In this document: positions 45,404 to 56,469 of the stretch, piece by piece
Layout of the letters: every line of letters starts with the position of its first letter
Numbering within the stretch: position 1 is the stretch's first letter
Source of the DNA: Astropecten irregularis
Taxonomy: Eukaryota > Echinodermata > Asteroidea > Paxillosida > Astropectinidae
Direction of reading: 5' to 3'
NCBI GenBank assembly: GCA_963971285.1
Contig: OZ020248.1
Span: 16,554,001 to 16,618,000 of the forward strand
DNA length: 64,000 nt
Made by a program: the position numbers and the translations under genes
Notes under the pieces: model-generated
The model's database searches: none
The model's input: only the letters and a program-made list of their open reading frames with translations
Told to the model about the DNA's origin: nothing

Positions 45404-45776
45404 ATTAAAGGTAATATCATTCTTTGGTTTTTATCAAAGAAATACAGATTAATGGGCATAAATATGAAGACAGATACAGTAACAGTCATCTGTGAAAATT
45501 TTAGTCCCATACGGTGCCCACTTTTGGAGAAAACGGTGAAAAACAACCACAGTATTTCTTAACGGTTTTTTCTCTTTTATTTTCGATCTTTTAAAAGATC
45601 AAAAAGATTCTCGGTCGTTGTTTTACTAATTTCTGGACAAATACACCATTTCAGGTGAAAAAATTATAACGGTAGGTTTCTACCAGTATCATCTTCATAC
45701 CCTGAAAGTTATACGTAAATCTGTGAACATTTCTGTTTTGGTCTCATCTCTTACCAAAGTATGATACTACCTTTAA
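45404..45776. mobile_element. MITE, GGTAGTATCAT family
   Basis: Left end ATTAAAGGTAATATCATTC, right end AGTATGATACTACCTTTAA. Interior collinear with 18328-18693, including GATCTTTTAAAAGATC. It lies 10 bp beyond the gypsy target duplication and was present before the gypsy insertion or arrived independently. Confidence 0.75.
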
Positions 45777-46741
45777 GGAAAAAAACAAATTTGTGTTTCA
45801 ATCTGGATAAAAAAACATTACTGTTTGGTCATAATGACGTGTTAGATGATGTACTAAATCTTATTTTATTAATTTGCCGTTTGCATATCTAAAGAAAATG
45901 TGTGGGAAGGTGCCTTCCTTTCCTGTCTTGACAAAAGAACTTAAATGTTATTTCTACCGTAAATGGGATGCTTTCCTAACACTTTTCTTTGATTATGTTC
46001 ACATAATTTCGTAGATCTTTCCGTTTTGTATCAATCTTAATACACTGTTAGTCTGTATGTACACTATTTGAAGGATGGAAGAAGTAATTTGTTCCTGGAA
46101 TAAAAAAAAAATTGTTGACATTACTCATCGTCTTCATGTTTTAGTCATGTTTGTGAATACAGGTAAATTAACCTTTCAATATGACCCAATACTTTTCCAG
46201 CAATTTGTAGGGAAACTTCAGATCCCCACAAGACAGGCGTCTTTGAAGTTTTATTTATTGACAATTATTTTAATGGCTCCGACACTACATGCGCGCACTG
46301 AGTACCTTCTTGTGTATGAAATTAGTTAATTTGTATCAATTTTATGCAAATTGTTCATGAACTTGACCTGCTTTGTTTGGAACGTAACTTATAACGCGTC
46401 TAGGACATTGAACTGCACGGACGTATTCAATGACTGTCACTACATTATGTGTGTTCGTTTCGTGTACCGAGGCCTGAAAAAGGTGAAAACTACAGTAAAC
46501 AGTAGGCCTAATTTTAACTTAGTTTTGTGAATAGGGCAGGCTGAGCCATAGGACTAGGTCTAGGCTTAGGCCTAGCCTACGCTATAAAATGAAAACTTAC
46601 GTCTCTTGAAATAGTGGCGGATGCTTTAATCATTTAATTATTGGTGGGATGTTGACTGCAGTGCTTTGCCAGCACTCAATGTTAAGGGGATGGGGTAATT
46701 TAAAGTTGTCACCAAACTGCAATTTATTTTCTGCGTCTATG

Positions 46742-46960
46742 CTAACTGTTAGGCCCTAACGTTAGTTTCTTCCTCTTTGATGGCTGGTTTGCACACTGGA
46801 ATTCTAAACTTTGCAGCGTAAAAAAAGAAGACGTTTTTGAAGATTTTCCTTCGAAGGGAACGGCCGCCGTAGACATAATTTCCTTCAGTGTTTTGACACT
46901 AAAACCTTCAATATGTTGCCACAATTCACTGTCACTTATTTCAAGCGAGAAAAGACTCAT
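46742..46960 (-). CDS. Small minus-strand frame near IS4EU-like right end
   Basis: 72 codons starting MSLFSLEISDSELWQHIEGF, about 150 bp inside the right terminus and pointing inward, a usual place for a transposon gene start. The product is polar with a basic KRKK cluster near its end. I do not recognise a family. It could be the first exon of the element's second gene or a chance frame. Confidence 0.3.
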   Translation of the reverse strand: MSLFSLEISDSELWQHIEGFSVKTLKEIMSTAAVPFEGKSSKTSSFFTLQSLEFQCANQPSKRKKLTLGPNS

Positions 46961-47146
46961 GATAGCAAACCCAAAAGAAAAGGAAAGTAAGAAGTTTTAA
47001 CTACGCTGGCCAGCTGCTGCTGAGTGTACGTATTTTGTTTTCCCCTATGTTACCCACTGTCCTTTGCGCGCGCATGCGTAGTGCCGAATACAGGCTTATC
47101 TCCGATAAGGTCCATAGTTTTTTGAGATGGCGTCCGTTTACAAAAT

Positions 47147-47582
47147 CAGAGCCGTAAATAAAGAGAGTTTGGCCAACTGCGCCATGTTGGGGACCTATGG
47201 TGGATGCGCGTTCACACGCGCGCGCGGGCGCGCAAACTATTTGAGCAATGGTTGTTTGTCTAATAAACCCCTAAAAAAAGTTCTGCAACTCAAGTTTGAG
47301 GGATTATATCTTTTTTGTTACGGATCTATGAAGGGTGAAACTGACATCATTAAAAAACTTCTTTATTTCTCTTAACAATGGTGTGCCATTTGTTGTGATC
47401 ATGAAACCATGGAATGTGCATTTCTCCTTAATATAGGGCAAAGGCAGATGTGAAATATTGCAGTTGATTGACTCAAAGTTGGTCCCCAACATGGCGCCTT
47501 GTAGTCACGTGAGGGCTATTGACCAATCATAAATGAGATGCCTGAAACCGAGTTGGCCAAACTCTCTTTATTTACGGCTCTG
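47147..47582. mobile_element. hAT-type MITE (TSD TACAAAAT/TAAAAAAT)
   Basis: 436 bp with about 30-bp perfect inverted ends starting CAGAGCCGTAAATAAAGAGA. Flanking 8-mers TACAAAAT and TAAAAAAT differ at one base. The paralogue at about 50484-50500 (TTTTCAAAATTACGCG) lacks the insertion, confirming the site. Open frames inside are not genes. Confidence 0.85.
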
Positions 47583-47585
47583 TAA

Positions 47586-47693
47586 AAAATTACGCGCTCA
47601 CGCCCTCTGCTGTCGGTCTGGTCGTGCATAGACATAAATAACCTATAGACCGACAGCAGAGGGCGTGAGCGCGTAATTTTTGGAAACGGACGC
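47586..47693. repeat. Inverted repeat of the AGACATAAATAAC-family right end
   Basis: The arm AAAATTACGCGCTCACGCCC...GTCGGTCT (about 35 bp) is mirrored at about 47643-47680, separated by GGTCGTGCATAGACATAAATAACCT. It looks like an inverted duplication of the MITE terminus. Confidence 0.8.
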
Positions 47694-47719
47694 CATCCAC
47701 AGACATAAATAACCCATAG

Positions 47720-48186
47720 GGGTGCAGACCAGTAAATAGGTCCAGATCAGTCCGCGGAGCTCATTAATTTTTTGTATACCCTCAAAATCTTTTTTATAAA
47801 ATCATTTGCTGGGCCCCACATGGGAAGTCTTGTAAAGAAAATGGATGGAACCCGGTCGCCAGAGTTTGGACTTGCAACTTTGAGCTGTTTGGATGAATTC
47901 TGGCCCTAAACTCGCTCTACTTGGGCATGTAGGGGAGGGGTACATTTTTTTAGTCTGGCACCAGTCAACATGGCCGTTTTCAGGGTATTTTCATTTGGAT
48001 GGATTTTCCTCAAAAAGTCATTGGTTACCCTATAGAAAATTGAAATGAAAATGAAAATTGAAGTTTTCAGCTTCATTTTGGTGTATAGCTTGAGTGTCTG
48101 AGAAACTTCTGAGTATTTTTAATACTTTTTTGAAATTGGCCATTCAGCATGGGAGCCTATGGGAATTTATTTACTGGTCTGCACCC
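47720..48186. mobile_element. GGGTGCAGACC-family MITE, composite left copy
   Basis: 467 bp with inverted ends GGGTGCAGACCAGTAAATA and TATTTACTGGTCTGCACCC. By eye it is identical over its full length to 49584-50050 and in the same orientation. Confidence 0.9.
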
Positions 48187-48532
48187 TATAGTAAATCCAA
48201 GATGGCGGCATGCTAAGTTGTATTTTTTTCCAAGAATATTGTCTAAGTGGACGGTAGGCACAAACTTTTGTCAGACACACGTTCTCTAGTATTTTACATG
48301 TTACTTTCAATTATTAATTTCTTTTTTAATCCATTAAAATGACCATTAATTAGAGTTTTCTTTAAAAAGGGTGGCGGCCATGTTTACCTCAGTCACTGCA
48401 TGTCCTTTAAAATGTTTGGGGATTTACCTGTGGAAAATAGCTGTTTTTCACTTTGGAATGGACTAGGTTTGCATTATTTACCCCCCAAAAAATTATGTAA
48501 GGAATTTTATTTGTATGTGCATTTTTTTTTCA

Positions 48533-48703
48533 GCCATTTTCAATGAAGACTTTTATGCAAAGAAACAAGAGCATCACAAAGGACCACCTGTGACCAGGGT
48601 AGCAACTTGTTGCCACTGCATGCACACGGGCCCAAGAAAGCTGTTCAGCAGAATCAAGATGGATGGCATTGATGAATGGTGCATAAACATCACATTCCAG
48701 TAG
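48533..48703 (+). CDS. Possible terminal exon, unknown protein
   Basis: A strong acceptor (polypyrimidine run then TTTCAG, ending 48532) is followed by 56 open codons to TAG at 48701-48703. The peptide contains EDFYAKKQEHHKGPPVTRVA, then a CCHCMH cluster and ends DEWCINITFQ. Composition looks protein-like, not repeat-derived. I do not recognise the family and no upstream exon is visible. It may be a gene fragment captured between the two MITEs. Confidence 0.3.
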   Translation, partial: AIFNEDFYAKKQEHHKGPPVTRVATCCHCMHTGPRKLFSRIKMDGIDEWCINITFQ

Positions 48704-49045
48704 CTTCAAAGGAGTTTAGTCAAGGGTACAGTACAATAGCATGTTGAATAATTATGTCTTGGTTTAAGAGGAACCGGGGATGTGCAATTTCTAGGCTTAG
48801 GCAAACACACTAAGGACAGGTTAAAGGGTGCACAGGCCCGGTGGCTTACATCATGTACATGGCACCCAATTCGCCCCCTGCATTTGATTGTAAGTCCCAC
48901 GTAGCCTACCAAGAATCACTGTGCATTTGCTTCAAACATCCTTGGAAACTAAGTCATTCACAACAAATTCCCCGGCGAAAATGTGTTTTACTGAAAACCT
49001 CTGCCGTTCAAAGAAGATGCGATATTACTAGTCCAACCCTATAGC

Positions 49046-49165
49046 TGCCCTAACCCTGGCTACCCTAACCGGATAACCCTAGCTCGCCTAACCCTAGCTA
49101 GGCTAACCCTAGCTACTCTAACCCTAGCTAGGCTAACCCTAAGAGAGTTAGCCTAACCCTAGGGC
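49046..49165. repeat. Degenerate CTAACCCTAGCTAGG tandem array
   Basis: About eight loose copies of a 14-15 bp unit with CTAACCCTAG. It resembles telomeric CCCTAA only in part; the period is not six. Confidence 0.75.
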
Positions 49166-49583
49166 CTAGCCAGCTAGTGTCCCCTGGCTGGACCAATCCT
49201 TAAAATGCCCTCCACCCTCCCTCTATGAAAAAAATGCTCAGTCCCTTAAGCCCAGCCAACCCACAAAATTGTTCAAAGTTATCAGCATAACTAGCTTGAA
49301 GCATTAACCAACTGTTCCTTGCTCACTTTGAAGGCTTGTTGCCAAAAAGAAAATGAATGTGCAGTGCATATGCATGCATGCCTGTCTGTGTACATGTACA
49401 GGTGTGTATAGACAGCACAAAAACTACATAGACAAAATGGCCGCCCCCATCCAAGTAAATTGCCCGTATTTCAAAAAGGGTCCAATTCTGTTCAATTTTT
49501 TTGGCAGATTCATGACCGGTGAGCAATTCTCTATGCACTGAGTGTGGTTTTAGAAGAAAATAGACAACTTCATCCCCACTAAA

Positions 49584-50050
49584 GGGTGCAGACCAGTAAA
49601 TAGGTCCAGATCAGTCCGCGGAGCTCATTAATTTTTTGTATACCCTCAAAATCTTTTTTATAAAATCATTTGCTGGGCCCCACATGGGAAGTCTTGTAAA
49701 GAAAATGGATGGAACCCGGTCGCCAGAGTTTGGACTTGCAACTTTGAGCTGTTTGGATGAATTCTGGCCCTAAACTCGCTCTACTTGGGCATGTAGGGGA
49801 GGGGTACATTTTTTTAGTCTGGCACCAGTCAACATGGCCGTTTTCAGGGTATTTTCATTTGGATGGATTTTCCTCAAAAAGTCATTGGTTACCCTATAGA
49901 AAATTGAAATGAAAATGAAAATTGAAGTTTTCAGCTTCATTTTGGTGTATAGCTTGAGTGTCTGAGAAACTTCTGAGTATTTTTAATACTTTTTTGAAAT
50001 TGGCCATTCAGCATGGGAGCCTATGGGAATTTATTTACTGGTCTGCACCC
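49584..50050. mobile_element. GGGTGCAGACC-family MITE, composite right copy
   Basis: 467 bp, the same length, orientation and sequence as 47720-48186. Its right flank ATAGACCG resumes the interrupted host MITE. Confidence 0.9.
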
Positions 50051-50554
50051 ATAGACCGACAGCGCCCTATTCAAATGCATGGCGGGGTACCGTCATTGTG
50101 ATGGCACCCGACTATTGCAAAACTATGGGCAAAAAAAGTTACTTTTACGCTCGATTGAATAGAGAGGATTTATTCAAACGGGAAATTCTAGATGAAAACA
50201 AATTGGTATCAACTTTAAACCCATTGGAGCATTTGGTTTACCTCACATACCATTGCACAGTATTATATTTTTCTCAAATACTGGAAAGATTGAATGAAAA
50301 TTTTTGTGTTTGAAATTTCATCTTGATTTTATGAGAGGGAACTAGCGCGAGATTACGTGCGCAACTGGCCTCTTTTAGAATATTTGCGAGATTTTGAAAT
50401 AAAATCATTGTTTACGTGCGGCGCGCGCGCCTGGCGCAATGAGTGACGCGCACTTTACCCATAGTTTTTTGAGATGGCGTCCGTTTTCAAAATTACGCGC
50501 TCACGCCCTCTGCTGTCGGTCTATAGGTTATTTATGTCCATTGATCTCCATTAA

Positions 50555-51148
50555 GGCCTATTTACACATACGCGACTTTGTCACGCGACAGTGTCGCGTG
50601 TATTTTTAACTGCTCACAAATCAATGGGCGTGTTTACATTTACGCGACAAAGTAGTGCGACTTGTCGCGCGACTTTTTGAAATCAAATTGAAAGTGATTT
50701 TGTCTCGCGACAAAAAAAGATGCACACGTATTTCCCTATGTCCTAACGTGCCAGCTGTATTGATTGCTTGGGAAAGATGGACAAAATAATAATAACTGAG
50801 GTCCAGAAATATAATTAATTGTCTGAAGCATCCAACAAACATTATATAGACGCCAGGTGAAATGACAACATAATTATGCCTAATTATGATCTCCTGCTGA
50901 GGGTATAGGATCGCCCTAGCTGCCAAAAAACCAGAAGGCCCCTAAGCAAAATATACTCTTCCAACCATGAAAAAGATGAGGCATATGAGGTGGCAATTTT
51001 TTGAAAAAGAAAAGGTCTGTTTTTGATTTTTATCACAAAATTTTGCAAAAGTCGCGCGACAGATCGCTTACTTTTGGACAGCTGCGCGTGTGCGACTTTG
51101 TCGCGCGACTAAGTCGCTGCGACAAAGTCACGTATGTGTAAATAGGCC
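50555..51148. mobile_element. TTAA-flanked element (piggyBac/Kolobok-type MITE)
   Basis: 594 bp with inverted ends GGCCTATTTACACATACG and CGTATGTGTAAATAGGCC, flanked by TTAA on both sides (50551-50554, 51149-51152). Subterminal CGCGACAAAGT-type motifs repeat in both orientations. Non-coding. The left flank is the start of a CATTGATCTCC-family MITE (50539-50553). Confidence 0.85.
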
Positions 51149-51150
51149 TT

Positions 51151-52720
51151 AAGAAGCCAAACAATAAACATATCGGTTGATATTGACATTCTTGTGCTGT
51201 TTAGTTCCAGCATACCTGACGCTTTCGGGTAGTATGGGTAAAGCCTTATTTTTGGATGAGATTTTTATGGGAACGGAAAACGAAACATGATTCACGCAAC
51301 TGAAGAACATGGCGTACGTTCAAAATAAAGCTCGTGTTTTCATAGCCCACGGTCGTGGGCCAAGTTTCTGCAATCTACTAAACTGCAAACGACTATTTTC
51401 ATTTCCGCATTTTTTTTTTCAAAGAGAAGGGATCATTCTAACTTTGTCCCGACAGGGCACACCGACATCTCATTTCCTTTTACAAAATGCCTTAGAAGGC
51501 TGTTTGCTATAGGTTTTGTCTTTCAATTCTAGTGGGTGCTATTTCAAATTATTTTCTGATGAAACTTTGCTGTCTTCGATATTGAAAAAAGCCCTAAATC
51601 TAAGATTTTTAAGAGAAATCACTAGTTTGCTTGTAGGCTGGAGCAATTTCCAAAGTAATAAAGCGCCAAGATTGTTCCTTTGAAGACTGGTTTAAAATGT
51701 TGAACGTCCCATGCGCGCTGCCTATAAATGAGCTATATTGTCTACACTTGACAATGGAATACGCGCAAGGTGCAATTATTCCATTGTACGCACAGCACGA
51801 CGCGCTAAGCAACGTTTTGAACGCCACTGTAAGAAGCCAAACAATAAACATATCGGTTGATCTTGTGCTGTTTAGTTCCAGCATATCTGGCGCTTTCGGG
51901 TAGTCACAGTACGGGTAAAGCCTTATTTTTGGATGAGATTTTTATGGGAACGGAAAACGAAACATGATTCACGCAACTGAAGAACGTAGCGTACGTTCAA
52001 AATAAAGCTCGTGCATTCATAGCCCACGGTCGTGGGCCAAGTTTCTGCAATCTACTAAACTGCAAACGACTATTTTCATTTCCACATTTTTTTTTTTTTT
52101 AAAGAGAAGGGATCATTCTAACTTTGTCCCGACAGGGTCGACCGACATCTCATTTCCTTTTACAAAATGCCTTGGAAGGCTGTTTGCTATAGGTTTTGTC
52201 TTTCAATTCTAGTGGGTGCTATTTCAAATTATTTTCTGATGAAACTTTGCTGTCTTCGATATTGAAAAAAACCCTAAATCTAAGATTTTTAAGAGAAATC
52301 ACTAGTTTGCTTGTAGGCTGGAGCAATTTCCAAAGTAATAAAGCGCCAAGATTGTTCCTTTGAAGACTGGTTTAAAATTTATGTTGAACGTCCCATACGC
52401 GATGCATATTAATGAGCTATATTGTCAATAAACATATCGGTTGATCTTGTGCTGTTTAGTTCCAGCATATCTGGCGCTTTCGGGTAATCACAGTACGGGT
52501 AAAGCCTTATTTTTGGATGAGATTTTTATGGGAACGGAAAACGAAACATGACTCACGCAACTGAATTGAAGAACATAGCGTACGTTCAAAATAAAGCTCG
52601 TGTTTTCATAGCCCACGGTCGTGGGCCAATTAGTTTCTGCAATCTACTAAACTGCAAACGACTATTTTCATTTTCAATAAAACATATCGGTTGATATCGA
52701 CATTCTTGTGCTATTTGCAT
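51151..52720. repeat. Tandem repeat of ~600-680 bp units
   Basis: Units start AACAATAAACATATCGGTTG at about 51160, 51840, 52425 and (head only) 52676. Each contains GGGAACGGAAAACGAAACAT and CATAGCCCACGGTCGTGGGC. The first two units are nearly complete (680 and about 595 bp); the third is about 250 bp. No conserved reading frame. Confidence 0.85.
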
Positions 52721-54500
52721 CAAGGTGAACGTTAAGGGCGACTGATGATATATCAGTAGCGATTCTGTAGCCCCCGTAGCTGGGTGTGCTGTTTGCTGGG
52801 TCAGCACAGGAAGGACCTTCATTTCCCCAGAAAGCAATGGATTCCCTCCAGAAATAGGAAGGTGATATGGTACATTTGATAGGAAGGTGTTCGTTACCCT
52901 TAGAGCTCGGGAAATGCAAGGTAATGGCGTTTTATCCTGTTTTAATGAGGAGAATTCAAGGTTCTTCGGCGATCGGGATCTTTGGCCCCGCCCCTAATAC
53001 ATAATATAAGGGAGGTTCCTGTGTCCATGGACGCCGACTGAGTTGTCGGTATATACAGGATTTATATATAAAACAAAAATTGTTGGAAGTCTTCCATGGG
53101 TAATCGTGTAAATCGAAGATTGTCGGAAATTTAGCCAAGGGGGAAGTGGCCAGGCGGGGCCGGCTCGGTGCATATTGCATTGGGTATGAGACCCTGCACG
53201 GGTGAGTGGTTCGGCGCAATTGCAGTATTTTGATATTGTGTGGCAAGGCGCAGCGCATTTAGGGTGCGGTCCACGCCCATGCCTTTCAGGTCAGGAGCAT
53301 TCCGCCACAATGGAGTGGCCATTCAACGCATTCAATGGACCAGTTCGCTGAGGGTCAGACCGCATACATTATGCGATGACGTAGAGGTCAGTCCCGTTTT
53401 TTAATTTACCAAGGGCGTTCTAGAGGATGATGGCAGTTTAATACTGATTATAATATATTAGTAGAATAAAGGGAACCCGGCTCAGAAGACGGTTACATAA
53501 TGTGAAGTGGTATGAACAGAGTACACTGTAGATATTTTGGGCTCATTGACAAGGCGTACATGGTACCATTCTAGCCTTTTGTGTTTATAGGTATCGTTGG
53601 GTTGGTTGTGTACAGAGCAGAGAAGGTTTTATCTTTCTCTTGCGTCGGTCTAGCCTCAGGCATTGTAAAGTGGCCATAGATGGTTAGGGCTTATACTGAA
53701 CGAACCCTAGGTCCCCTATTATGAATATTTATATAAGGGTGCATGCATATATTTAATGCGGCATCGCGACCGAGGCATAATTTCAGGGGTTTCGTATATG
53801 AATTATACGCATAAAATGTTCGCATTTATGGGTGGTTGTGTAGGCATAGGTGTGTATGCATGTCTATTGGGGGACACACATGCCCTTTTTTTCACATTAT
53901 TTCGGGTTTTGTGTTGTTCGCCTGGTTTAATCAATTTGTTGATTGCCTTATATATGATCCTTTTTAATAGGAGGACGCTGGGGCCTGTGGCGATGTCGGC
54001 GAGCCGGTCAGTGCTCCATGGAAAGGTCTCTCTCTGTACTCCAGACAGCAGATGAAATTCATGTTTTCAGAATTTGCGTCCAGGGCGGTTGGGATGATGT
54101 TTGTCCCTACGTGTGGGGTTCGGAGGAAGGCGTGGCACGGACTCGCTCTAATCTTTGCCCCAAGCGGGGGCCCACAAGAGGGAAATGAGAACGAGTGCCC
54201 AAGACGGGGCGACGCCACGAGGAGACAGATGCCTTTAAGACTCGGAAAGGTTCATCCCAGCAAGGACGCAAGGACCTATAGGTGCCGGCCCCAGCGGATT
54301 CAGATGGCAACGGGAGTGCCCACGCCATACTCAAATTCTTCTCAGGTGTTTCTGGATCGAGTGGCCGTCCAGGATTACTGCCCTTTTTGCGCGCCCAAGA
54401 TGCGGCAATCAGGGAACAAGTAGGGCGTGTTTATGACTGTGATTCAAGAGGCTGAGGGAAGAAGGGTGGAGGTTTAAAGAATGGCTTCGGGCCAGTAAAA
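52721..54500. other. No gene recognised; start of compositionally distinct block
   Basis: From about 52.9 kb the sequence becomes richer in G and loses the MITE texture. Open stretches, including 53756-54055 and 54052-54423, have no recognised domain; the latter ends with a CPFC pair but nothing supports it further. Confidence 0.3.
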
Positions 54501-54519
54501 ATAACCGTTGGCTCAATAT

Positions 54520-55070
54520 GGCATGAGGTATTGCACAGGGGGAAATCTCTAACGTACTACAAACAGTCGTAGGGGGAAATCTCCGGTGCCACTACATGTA
54601 TACTGTACGAGAGGTGCAAAGACTCAAAGAGCATGACGGTGCGGTTAGCCGTGAATGACTGTGGCTCGAGAATACCAGTTATGCGCAGGAGAAAAGCTCC
54701 AACGCGCTAGGAACAGCCGTAGGGGGAAGGCCCGGTTCGGCTCTGTTGTATGAACGGTGCAAAGACTCAAAGAACATGAAGGGACAGCTATAGCCGTGAA
54801 TGGGTGTGGCCTGGGAATATGAGGTTTTGCGCAGGAGGAAGCCCCTAGCCAGAGACAGCCGTAGGGGAAAAGCCCTGGTTCGGCTCTGTTGTATGAACGA
54901 TACAAAGACTCAAAGAGCATGGTTTGTGAATGGCTGTGATTTGAGAGCATGGGTTATGCGCGGGTGGAGCCCCAACGCGCTAGAAACAGCTGTTGGGGAA
55001 AAGCCCCGGTTCGGCTCTGTTGTATGAACAGTGCAAAGAGCAAAATGGTACAGCTAGCCTTGAATGGCTG
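54520..55070. repeat. ~130-145 bp tandem array with GGGGAAAAGCCC motif
   Basis: About four units share GGTTCGGCTCTGTTGTATGA (54733, 54877, 55008), AAAGACTCAAAGA and a GGGGAAAAGCCC-like hairpin. Spacings are about 144 and 131 bp. Open frames of 75-101 codons here follow the repeat. Confidence 0.85.
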
Positions 55071-56469
55071 TGGATTGAAGTACAGTGTATCAGTGAGATC
55101 CTTTGAGATTCAGGTATTTTGTGCCGTCATGGCAGTCGTTTTTGCACTCTGCGAAAGGGTTGTGATGGTGCTCAGATCCGGTGGCGTTTGAAAATGTATG
55201 CCCGGATTCAAGGCTAAGTTTGTCTGAGGGTCCCCGACTATCCTTTTAACCTTAGGCGGTTTGGCAGTGGGATTTATTTACAATTAAGGTGCAGGACCCA
55301 TACAGAAACTCAGTGTCTTCTCATGCATTTAGAACAAGGGGGAACGGGGGAAATCCCGGCCATATATTTATGGGGTTTTACGTGGACAAGTTGCATCAAA
55401 CGCAGCTCTCAACGTGGCATGAGAACGTTAATGATAGCGGTTTTTCCATTGGAAGCATGTTTTATATCCCAAATCTGCTTGTGGTGTTTATATTTGGCCC
55501 GCTCGCACCTTTTGCTAGGCGGTACTCTGTTGTGGTGGGCTTGTTATGTGTTGTTTGCGCCAAAATAAAATGGAAACAATAGACAGATTGTCGATAAGGA
55601 AATGCCCGGTTTGATCGGAAAACCCCCGCACAGTGGAAAATGTTCGTGTTGGCTCCCGCCTAGGGGAGGGGGAAAACCTCCGCCTGGAGGAGTTCAAGGA
55701 TGAGTCTTGGGTTTTGGGTCTAGATCGTTTGGGGTCACGACCTCTGCGATCCTTGCTGTAGCCCGATGGGGAAATCAATCAATCATTGGCAATCATGATA
55801 AATTAAGGGAAATGTGGTATATATGGGCCCTGACTCTGTCGTGAGTATATTCGGTATACATGTATATTATATATGTATTTAATAAGTTGGCAGCAGTCCG
55901 GTTTTCCTGGGTAGAAGCAGTCGTTTATTCAGGGAGGTAGTTTATGTCAGGCGTTTGAAAATGATGATAATATGCTAAATGGGATGCCCAAATGTGGGGA
56001 ATATGACCTCATACTTATGATAATAAGCGTTGGTACGGGTAAAGCCCTGCCCAACAAAGGTAATTGGGAGAACGCCCACGTTTTGCAGGATGCGCCCCTG
56101 AAGTTGTGTTCAGGGTGTGGGGAAACCCAATTGAATTCTAATGAATCGCAAACTAGCTTGCAGGAAGTGATGGCCTTTGTCGGGGTGCGTGTCATGCCAA
56201 ATCTATACCCAGAGAGGGGAACTAGGCCCCAACATTACATTTTTCGGGCGATATACATGTAGGTCAGACACATGCAGCCTTTATCGGCTAGGGAGGAGAC
56301 AAGCTCCTAGAAGGTTGAAGCTCCCCGGTATGGAATGAGGGGGAGAGGGGAGAGCCCCTGGAAGGATGAGGCGTATTATGAGACAGGCCCATGACGTCAT
56401 GAAGAGAGGGAGGAAGCCTCCAAACTATGCTCGCCCCCCTGGGTTAGGCGCAACCGTTATTAACAAGGG

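Larger units (their letters stand above)
36230..47113. mobile_element. IS4EU/ISL2EU-like element with AT target duplication, heavily interrupted
   Basis: Left end GGACCTTATCGAAGA (36230-36244, continuing at 38333) and right end CTCCGATAAGGTCC (47100-47113) are inverted, with similarity extending about 75 bp through GCGCGCGCAAAGGAC. Flanks are the two halves of one MITE, ...CCCAT and ATAGTTT..., with AT duplicated. The undisturbed paralogue at 50457-50470 reads through this point. Inside are a P-type insertion (36245-38324), a repeated end segment (38676-39056), a transposase relic (39320-40740), a gypsy element (40751-45389), a MITE (45404-45776) and a small minus-strand frame (46742-46960). 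Confidence 0.75.
28611..47617. mobile_element. AGACATAAATAAC-family MITE, split by a ~19-kb nest of insertions
   Basis: The element is recognised by comparison with 50051-50538. Its pieces here are 28611-28623 (AGACATAAATAAC), 32287-32294 (CCATAGAC), 35820-36229, 47116-47146 and 47591-47617. Read in order they are collinear with the uninterrupted copy; each gap is another transposon with its own target duplication. The right end is damaged: after GTCGGTCT the expected terminus is replaced, and an inverted end fragment follows at 47637-47693, making a 35-bp-arm hairpin. Original size about 0.5 kb. Confidence 0.8.
48187..49583. other. 1.4-kb segment between two identical MITEs
   Basis: Sequence not otherwise repeated in the window. 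It holds a possible exon (48533-48703) and a CTAACCC-rich array (49046-49165). See the composite element finding. Confidence 0.6.
47702..50538. mobile_element. Second AGACATAAATAAC-family MITE, carrying a composite insertion
   Basis: The left end AGACATAAATAACCCATAG (47701-47719) and the body from ATAGACCGACAGC (50051) to GTTATTTATGTC (50538) make one element. Between them lies 47720-50050, flanked by ATAG on both sides. The body 50051-50538 is otherwise uninterrupted and is the empty-site reference for the nest at 28.6-47.6 kb. Confidence 0.7.

Noticed and set aside
49046-49165. Interstitial telomere
   Set aside because: The repeats contain CTAACCC but the period is 14-15 bp, not six, and no run of CCCTAA is present.
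54052-54423. 123-codon plus frame ending with a CPFC pair
   Set aside because: No recognisable domain, no splice context, and the surrounding block is rich in chance frames.
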